Position numbers and translations under genes: made by a program. DNA of 64,000 nt from Shewanella sp. OMA3-2 (GTDB taxonomy: Bacteria > Pseudomonadota > Gammaproteobacteria > Enterobacterales > Shewanellaceae): positions 3,670,001 through 3,734,000 of the forward strand of contig NZ_CP090974.1 of assembly GCF_021513195.1 (NCBI RefSeq), read 5' to 3'. Shown one piece after another: positions 58,955 through 64,000 of this stretch. The stretch's first letter is position 1, and each line of letters begins with the position of its first letter. Under the pieces are notes generated by a model. That model was given only the letters and a program-made list of their open reading frames with translations. It searched no databases and was not told where the DNA came from.

Positions 58955-60949
58955 TTAAAAACGATATCCGGCTGTTAAACGTAAGTTACGACCATCGCCC
59001 GGATAAAAGCCACTACCCCATGCAGAGTAGTAACCCGCACTGACATACTCTTCATCTAATAGATTGTCAGCCCGTAAGCTGGCAGACCATTGCTGGTAGC
59101 TGTAGTTAATTGCAATATTGGTCAGTACATAGCTGTCTAATTTAGGATCAAGGTTAGCATTGTCGCCTTCAATAAAGCGCTCGCCAGTGTAGATACCTTC
59201 TGCAAATACTTGCCAGTGGTTAGCAAAATCGTAACTGATATAACCACGGCCATTGTGCTTAGCAACCCAAGATAACGCTTTACCAGCATTTTCGCCTTCT
59301 GTAAATTCGGCATCAATATAGTCATATGTAACACCTAGCATTAATGCAGGACTAAGCTGGATATCATAAGCCGTGCTGACACCATATCGACGCGATGCAT
59401 CAGCGTTGATGTTAGCACCGTCAAAACTACCGCCCACAGGTTTTTCAGCGCTTGGATCCCACACAATTTCATCTTCTAAATCAAGTTGAAACAGGTTAAT
59501 TTTTAGATTATGAATATCATATGCATAGTCCCAACCCGCTTCAAATGATCGCCCCACCTGCGGCTTTAAGCCAACCGTACCAGGTGAGGTATAAGCTTGC
59601 TCATCCACTTTAGCAAAGCGGAAGTTATCATCAGCACGCACATACAAACGATGTTCAGTATTAGGACGATAATTTAAACCCAGTTCAAATGCATGTGCAT
59701 CCTGGTCTAAACCAATGCCATTAGGATAGACATTTTCATCAACCAAATCATCGTCAGCTTCCGCATAACGACCGCCAACAACATAAGATAATGTGGTTGT
59801 CAGTGGCACAGTGGCTTGAACATAAGCACTGCTTTGGGTTTGTTGATTACTTCTACCAAAACTAAATATTGACTCACCTAAATTATAATCAATGCCGGTA
59901 ATAATATTAAGTTCACCACTTTCAATTTGATACTTGGCAACGGCTTTAGGTGAAATAGACAATAAAGTACGATCATTACGACCAGAACTGCCCCACTGTA
60001 AGTTGGTATTATTACTGTCGGTGTAGCTAACATCTGCACCTAATGTCCAGGTATCATTGATTTGATTGTGATAGCCCGAGCGCAGTGCTGTCGTCATATC
60101 ATGAATATAATCCCCTTTATTCCAAGGATTAGATTGACGTGGATTTTGTTCAAGCTGTTCTTTCGTTAACGAACCAGGAGTTTGACGCTCATTATCGAAG
60201 TAGTTTGCTTCAATATAAAAATCTTCTTCAAGGGTTTGATATTGTAAGCGACCTAATATTGAGCTGGTTTCATCAGCATTGTCATCACGATAATTGTCCG
60301 ACTCGCTATACTGACCCGCTAAATAATATTGCCAAGCATCATTAATTACGCCTGCAACATCACCTTTGGCTTCTAGGGTATCAAAACTTCCACCCGACAA
60401 CGCAAGGCTACCGCCAGTACTATTTGGCGCTTTGGTAATGATGTTAATCACACCGCCTACAGCTTGATCGCCGTATAACACCCTGGAACTACCCGATAAT
60501 ATTTCTACCCGCTCAATTTGGTTAAGCGAAATAGCACTGACATTGGGCGCGGCAATATCGATATTATTAAGACGGCGTCCATCGACTAAAATAAGGGTAT
60601 TGTTTGCCGCTTGCGAGGCGGTAAATCCACGCATAGAAAAAACCGGTCCAGTATTGTTATTGGATACCTGAATACCACCGTGGCCACGCAATAAATCGCC
60701 CAGGTTGGTCGCACCACTCATTTGAATTTCAGCGGCATCAATAACATTAACGTTCGCAGCAATATTAAGTGGTGTTTCTGCACGGCGGCCAATAACAACC
60801 ATGCTTTCTTCGTGCTGAACGATTTGGTGAATGTCAGAGACTGCTTCAGTATTAGATTGCTGAGCATTTGCAGATACACACAGAGAAAGACTCGAAAGTC
60901 CTAGAATAGCGCTTAATGATAAGGCTAATTTTGTTGGATTAGTACCCAT
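58955..60949 (-). CDS. btuB: Vitamin B12 outer-membrane receptor BtuB
   Basis: This 664-residue TonB-dependent receptor has a signal peptide ending CVSANA. A TonB box-like SMVVIGRRA follows, then a plug with LGDLLRGHGGIQVSNN and VEILSGSSRVLYGDQAVGG, and a barrel ending in ...LTAGYRF. A cobalamin riboswitch directly upstream makes B12 the probable ligand. It is longer than E. coli BtuB (614). Together with btuCD at 22.5-24.5 kb it gives a route for B12 from outside to cytoplasm. Confidence 0.88.
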   Translation of the reverse strand: MGTNPTKLALSLSAILGLSSLSLCVSANAQQSNTEAVSDIHQIVQHEESMVVIGRRAETPLNIAANVNVIDAAEIQMSGATNLGDLLRGHGGIQVSNNNTGPVFSMRGFTASQAANNTLILVDGRRLNNIDIAAPNVSAISLNQIERVEILSGSSRVLYGDQAVGGVINIITKAPNSTGGSLALSGGSFDTLEAKGDVAGVINDAWQYYLAGQYSESDNYRDDNADETSSILGRLQYQTLEEDFYIEANYFDNERQTPGSLTKEQLEQNPRQSNPWNKGDYIHDMTTALRSGYHNQINDTWTLGADVSYTDSNNTNLQWGSSGRNDRTLLSISPKAVAKYQIESGELNIITGIDYNLGESIFSFGRSNQQTQSSAYVQATVPLTTTLSYVVGGRYAEADDDLVDENVYPNGIGLDQDAHAFELGLNYRPNTEHRLYVRADDNFRFAKVDEQAYTSPGTVGLKPQVGRSFEAGWDYAYDIHNLKINLFQLDLEDEIVWDPSAEKPVGGSFDGANINADASRRYGVSTAYDIQLSPALMLGVTYDYIDAEFTEGENAGKALSWVAKHNGRGYISYDFANHWQVFAEGIYTGERFIEGDNANLDPKLDSYVLTNIAINYSYQQWSASLRADNLLDEEYVSAGYYSAWGSGFYPGDGRNLRLTAGYRF

Positions 60950-61094
60950 TTACCTTTAACTCCTGAAAGGGAAAATGGGGCAATTACGTCGCAATAAAAC
61001 ATCTTCAACATCAAACTTGATCATGGCATCTGATCATTAAATTTGAAAATAGCTTATTACATCTTAAGATCTGCCCACCGAAATCTCAAAATCA

Positions 61095-61270
61095 TCTTTA
61101 GGGCCGGTCTCCGGACTGAGGCATTTTGTATGAATGATTTATTCAACAAACAGATAGTGCGATCGTTACACATTATCTTAACCTTTCACCGTTGCGGGGG
61201 CAGTATCAGGTTTGCACTGATTTCCCGATTATCCATAAGTTCACTTAAACATTATGGCACCACAAAAGAT
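61095..61270 (-). promoter_or_regulatory. Cobalamin riboswitch of btuB
   Basis: On the - strand the conserved aptamer parts appear in order: GGTGCC (61261-61256), GGGAA (61226-61222), CTGCCCCCGCAACGGTGA, and the downstream box CCTCAGTCCGGAGACCGGCC (61121-61102). The segment lies about 150 bp before btuB. B12 would lower expression of the receptor. A frame on the opposite strand through this region is not a gene. Confidence 0.9.
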
Positions 61271-61413
61271 TGACTAGTCATCATGACCATAAAATCGCGC
61301 TGATTATACGGATTATCCGCTAAATTAGATACAAGCAGGAAGAGCTACAGTTATAATTGAACATTAAAAATATTCAGCATTATATAGCTGCAGCATTCAA
61401 AGATATGACAAAC

Positions 61414-62079
61414 TTAAGGGTTGGACATAAACTCGCGATAGTTGTTAGCATCAAGCGGAGGTTCGTTTTCTCTGAAAACGGCTACACGAATCGACTTATG
61501 AATAAGATAAAGGTCTTGTGAGCCACCAACCACAGTAAAATAGCCAATTTCGCCCTTTGGAATAGTGGTAAAATCTTTTTCAACAAAAATAGACGCATGA
61601 TGAATGTTGGGCATAATGGTGCAGCCTAAAATACCATGCACTGCATCTAAACCTTCTACTTTGGATGTCCCTAACACGGTATAAACCACCTTGCCTTCGC
61701 AATGTTCTTTATAGGTATCAGCCATTCCATCTAGAAACTTTTGTGGTTCAATATCGTTTGCTAATCCTTTAAAACCTTGCATACACACAAGGCCGCTCCA
61801 ATCGTTTAATGATTCATTGGCGGGAATAAATTCAGCCATAAACATCTCGCCTTGCATTTCACTGAATGCAAGTTTCCAATTAAGCGGGGGCAAAAAACCA
61901 AACTTTGATGCAAAGTCAGTTAATTGCTGTACATCCTTTGGCATTTCAACTTTACCAGAGCTTTGGCTATCGTTGCCAAACAGCGTGTTTATTGAAGAGA
62001 ACGGTTTCGCAATAAGCAAAGCACAGGGCACTAGACAAGCTAGCACCAGCCAAAGCTTTATTGCACTAAACTGTTTCAT
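61414..62079 (-). CDS. Hypothetical protein with N-terminal signal/anchor
   Basis: The product of about 221 residues starts MKQFSAIKLWLVLACLVPCALL, a signal or membrane anchor. I chose the third ATG (62079), which has AAGGA eight bases upstream. The soluble part contains several cysteines (LVCMQGF, EHCEGK, LGCTIMP) and ends with a hydrophilic tail. I do not recognise the family. It is a lone gene and probably faces the periplasm. Confidence 0.65.
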   Translation of the reverse strand: MKQFSAIKLWLVLACLVPCALLIAKPFSSINTLFGNDSQSSGKVEMPKDVQQLTDFASKFGFLPPLNWKLAFSEMQGEMFMAEFIPANESLNDWSGLVCMQGFKGLANDIEPQKFLDGMADTYKEHCEGKVVYTVLGTSKVEGLDAVHGILGCTIMPNIHHASIFVEKDFTTIPKGEIGYFTVVGGSQDLYLIHKSIRVAVFRENEPPLDANNYREFMSNP

Positions 62080-62240
62080 TTCATACATCCTTTTTTAAAC
62101 ATTCACCAACATCCTTTGATGAGGCCATTTTCGATATCAGTCAAAATCACTATGCATTTTGTGCACTAACTATATATCACAACAGCCACTTTTTGAAACT
62201 TATCTTTAACAACTCACTGTATGCTCAAGTAATATGATGA

Positions 62241-62543
62241 TTAGCCTAACTCTTCATCGTCATGATCTTGAACGTCTGCTTCAGTTTCACTTGATTCTGC
62301 AGCAATGGCATCAGCTAAGGTTTTTGCTTTTAAATGCTTAGCCGTTTTACGCTTATTACGATCAGCTTGTTTACTTAAAAAACCCTTTAATGCTTCTTCG
62401 CCCCATGCTGTGGCTTCTGCTTCTGTTGCAAAACCATCATGACTTTTCGATACTATCGTTTTAGTCGAGGTCATACGGCGAGTGATTTCTGTTTTCCAGC
62501 CATTGTCAGCTTGAAACACGCGAGACTCATACTTTTTACTCAT
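62241..62543 (-). CDS. DUF3622 family small protein
   Basis: The 100-residue soluble protein has the pattern YESRVFQADNGWKTEITRRM, then TIVSKSHDGFATEAEATAWGEE, which fits DUF3622. A lysine-rich middle and a strongly acidic tail (ETEADVQDHDDEELG) follow. The function of the family is unknown. It is a single gene. Confidence 0.82.
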   Translation of the reverse strand: MSKKYESRVFQADNGWKTEITRRMTSTKTIVSKSHDGFATEAEATAWGEEALKGFLSKQADRNKRKTAKHLKAKTLADAIAAESSETEADVQDHDDEELG

Positions 62544-62629
62544 TTATCTATATTTCCTAGTGAATTAACGCTTTAACAGGCATTTAGCCTAATTTATTAC
62601 TGTACGAATAAGTGCTTATTAAGTGCAGT

Positions 62630-64000
62630 TTAACTTTTTACCATTTGATTTGAACCAACAATCATCATTTCGCATTTTTGGCAATCAAACACTAATTTCA
62701 ATTTATCTTTACCAACATCTAAAAACATTGGGTCAGCTTTTATGCCTTCAACTTCTTTAGGGCATAAATTAAAGCTGTAACGTAAACAATGTTTTGTCAC
62801 CATTAATGGCGCATCATGCAGTACTTTATTTTTCTCATAGGTGTCTTCCATTTGAATAACACCATGTTGTTCATAAAAACTACGGGCTTGCTCGTTAGCC
62901 ACATTAGATAAAAAACTTAACGATTTCTGCGGAAAACGCGCCTCTTTATCATGTGTCCAGCGTTCAGGTCGTTTATAAGCTGCTACTCGTGCAAGCATTA
63001 AGGCATCAACCGCATCACGGCGAAGCTCGTTCACGGTTGAGGCTGGTAAAAACCAGGCTTGTGCGGTTAATAAATTCAGCTTATTAACAACAAAATCAGT
63101 ACTGCCTAACTTACCTAACTGCTTTTTAAGGTTAGCAGCCGATTTAGCTTGATCATTTGCCGCTTGCTTTTCACATTGTAAGCTGGCCGTAGCGCTAATG
63201 CCGTGAATATCTGTCATCGTTAGCGCAACACCATCTGCAGTATCATGCAATTGCATATCAACACTGATTTTGCGGGTAGCGGATTCTTTATTTAACATCG
63301 ATTCAAATTTATGATCGAAGTTTCTGAACATCATTACGCCAACTTTTAAATCTTTTGGCACCTCTGTTAGATATAAGGTATTGCCATCTGCACGGTTAAC
63401 GCGCGTACCGGCAAGCTTGTCATCCGACAAACGTTGGGTTTCATAATGCTCAACAAAAAAACACAGACCATCGCCGTTATTGAACACAATATCTTTGCCG
63501 CTTTCAGTCGTATCGAGTTTGATAAAATCTTTACCAACTTGGGTAATACGGCCCACTTTTTCACCAATAAATTTAGGTGAACTAAAGTGTTCAATCGCTT
63601 CGGTTCTTTGGGTGACAAAATAATCAGTTTTGCCACGGTTAAAGCTTTTATCAGGATCTGGGGTAAAATTAAACTCGCAGCGCCCATGAGAAATAGATTC
63701 AACATCACTGCGCTTAGCAATAATGGCATCTAATTGCTGACGATAATGGGCGGTGACGTTTTTAAGATAAGTAATATCTTTTAAACGGCCTTCAATTTTA
63801 AACGATGACACCCCAGCCTCAATTAATGCTTCAAGGTTGTCGGTTTGATTATTATCTTTTAATGACAATAAATGCTGGTTCTCCGCTAACACTTCACCTT
63901 CTCGAGTGGTCAAGTTACACGGCAAACGGCACATTTGTGAACACTCACCCTGGTTAGCGCTGCGATTAGAGTAAGCATGACTTAAGTTACATAACCCGCT
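62630..64000 (-). CDS. rlhA: U32-family protein, probable 23S rRNA hydroxylase RlhA (5' end outside window)
   Basis: The frame runs off the window edge; its first visible codons read SGLCNLSHAYSNRSANQGEC, before the ATG at 63934. The U32 core motifs QMCRLPCNLTTREG (cysteines of the iron-sulfur site) and FKIEGRLKDITYLKNVTAHYR are present. The C-terminal half has the extra domain seen in RlhA/YdcP, ending in a cysteine-containing segment (FDCQKCEMMIV). RlhA hydroxylates C2501 of 23S rRNA; TrhP/YegQ is shorter, so the length supports RlhA. The assignment is moderate. Confidence 0.82.
   Translation of the reverse strand, partial: SGLCNLSHAYSNRSANQGECSQMCRLPCNLTTREGEVLAENQHLLSLKDNNQTDNLEALIEAGVSSFKIEGRLKDITYLKNVTAHYRQQLDAIIAKRSDVESISHGRCEFNFTPDPDKSFNRGKTDYFVTQRTEAIEHFSSPKFIGEKVGRITQVGKDFIKLDTTESGKDIVFNNGDGLCFFVEHYETQRLSDDKLAGTRVNRADGNTLYLTEVPKDLKVGVMMFRNFDHKFESMLNKESATRKISVDMQLHDTADGVALTMTDIHGISATASLQCEKQAANDQAKSAANLKKQLGKLGSTDFVVNKLNLLTAQAWFLPASTVNELRRDAVDALMLARVAAYKRPERWTHDKEARFPQKSLSFLSNVANEQARSFYEQHGVIQMEDTYEKNKVLHDAPLMVTKHCLRYSFNLCPKEVEGIKADPMFLDVGKDKLKLVFDCQKCEMMIVGSNQMVKS

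Noticed and set aside
61043..61273. Open frame of 76 codons on the + strand
   Set aside because: It lies across the btuB cobalamin riboswitch, which is encoded on the - strand.

Overview
The window looks like chromosomal DNA from a marine gammaproteobacterium, most probably Shewanella. The signs are the pepA-holC-valS order, csgEFG, MetJ/MetR control of methionine genes, a B12 salvage operon with cobalamin riboswitches, small SEC-C, DUF1456 and DUF3622 proteins, a small multihaem cytochrome, TonB receptors, and a base composition of roughly 41-43% GC. The genus is inferred from these features and not from any search. I recognised no tRNA, rRNA or CRISPR array.

Layout. 1-13 kb is core genome: the end of pepA, then holC, valS, a SEC-C protein, a POT-like transporter, an RsuA-family enzyme, glnD, two small hypotheticals, the curli export genes csgEFG and a MAPEG protein. 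13.5-17.8 kb is accessory: a 5'-truncated DUF1428 gene, palindromic repeats, and a retron whose reverse transcriptase is fused to a TIR domain. The retron has an upstream msr-msd RNA locus bounded by a perfect 13-bp inverted repeat. The stretch 14078-17773 is bounded by matching TGTCGCTG termini with repeated TGACA-type sites behind them and a near-perfect 5-bp flanking duplication, so it reads as a transposase-less Tn7/Tn5053-like element that carries the retron. It sits 10 bp from the end of the cobalamin operon. 17.8-25.5 kb is that operon (riboswitch, btuD, btuC, cobT, cobS, cobU, cobQ, cobO) with cobC upstream. 25.5-29.4 kb is metH behind a MetJ operator.

29.6-64 kb is mixed core and lineage-specific genes: two GGDEF proteins (one with a degenerate motif), a ChrR-like cupin, PBP7, an ATPase-MscS pair, rpiA, a chemoreceptor, a small cytochrome, rsuA, an M13 peptidase, an exported RelA/SpoT-like protein, two TonB receptors (one is BtuB behind a second cobalamin riboswitch), a divergent Nramp-like transporter, malic enzyme, queG, metR with its own MetJ operator, and the end of an rlhA-like U32 gene. 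The B12 genes fit together: BtuB and BtuCD import the cofactor, the Cob enzymes finish or salvage it, and MetH uses it under MetJ/MetR control.

Two window-wide patterns stand out. Four frame breaks in three otherwise intact genes (metH twice, the M13 peptidase, malic enzyme) can each be repaired by restoring CCCGGG, and I found no intact CCCGGG anywhere, which suggests a systematic sequence error rather than real pseudogenes. There is also a roughly 204-bp MITE-like intergenic repeat with 13-bp terminal inverted repeats, in two full copies and one remnant.
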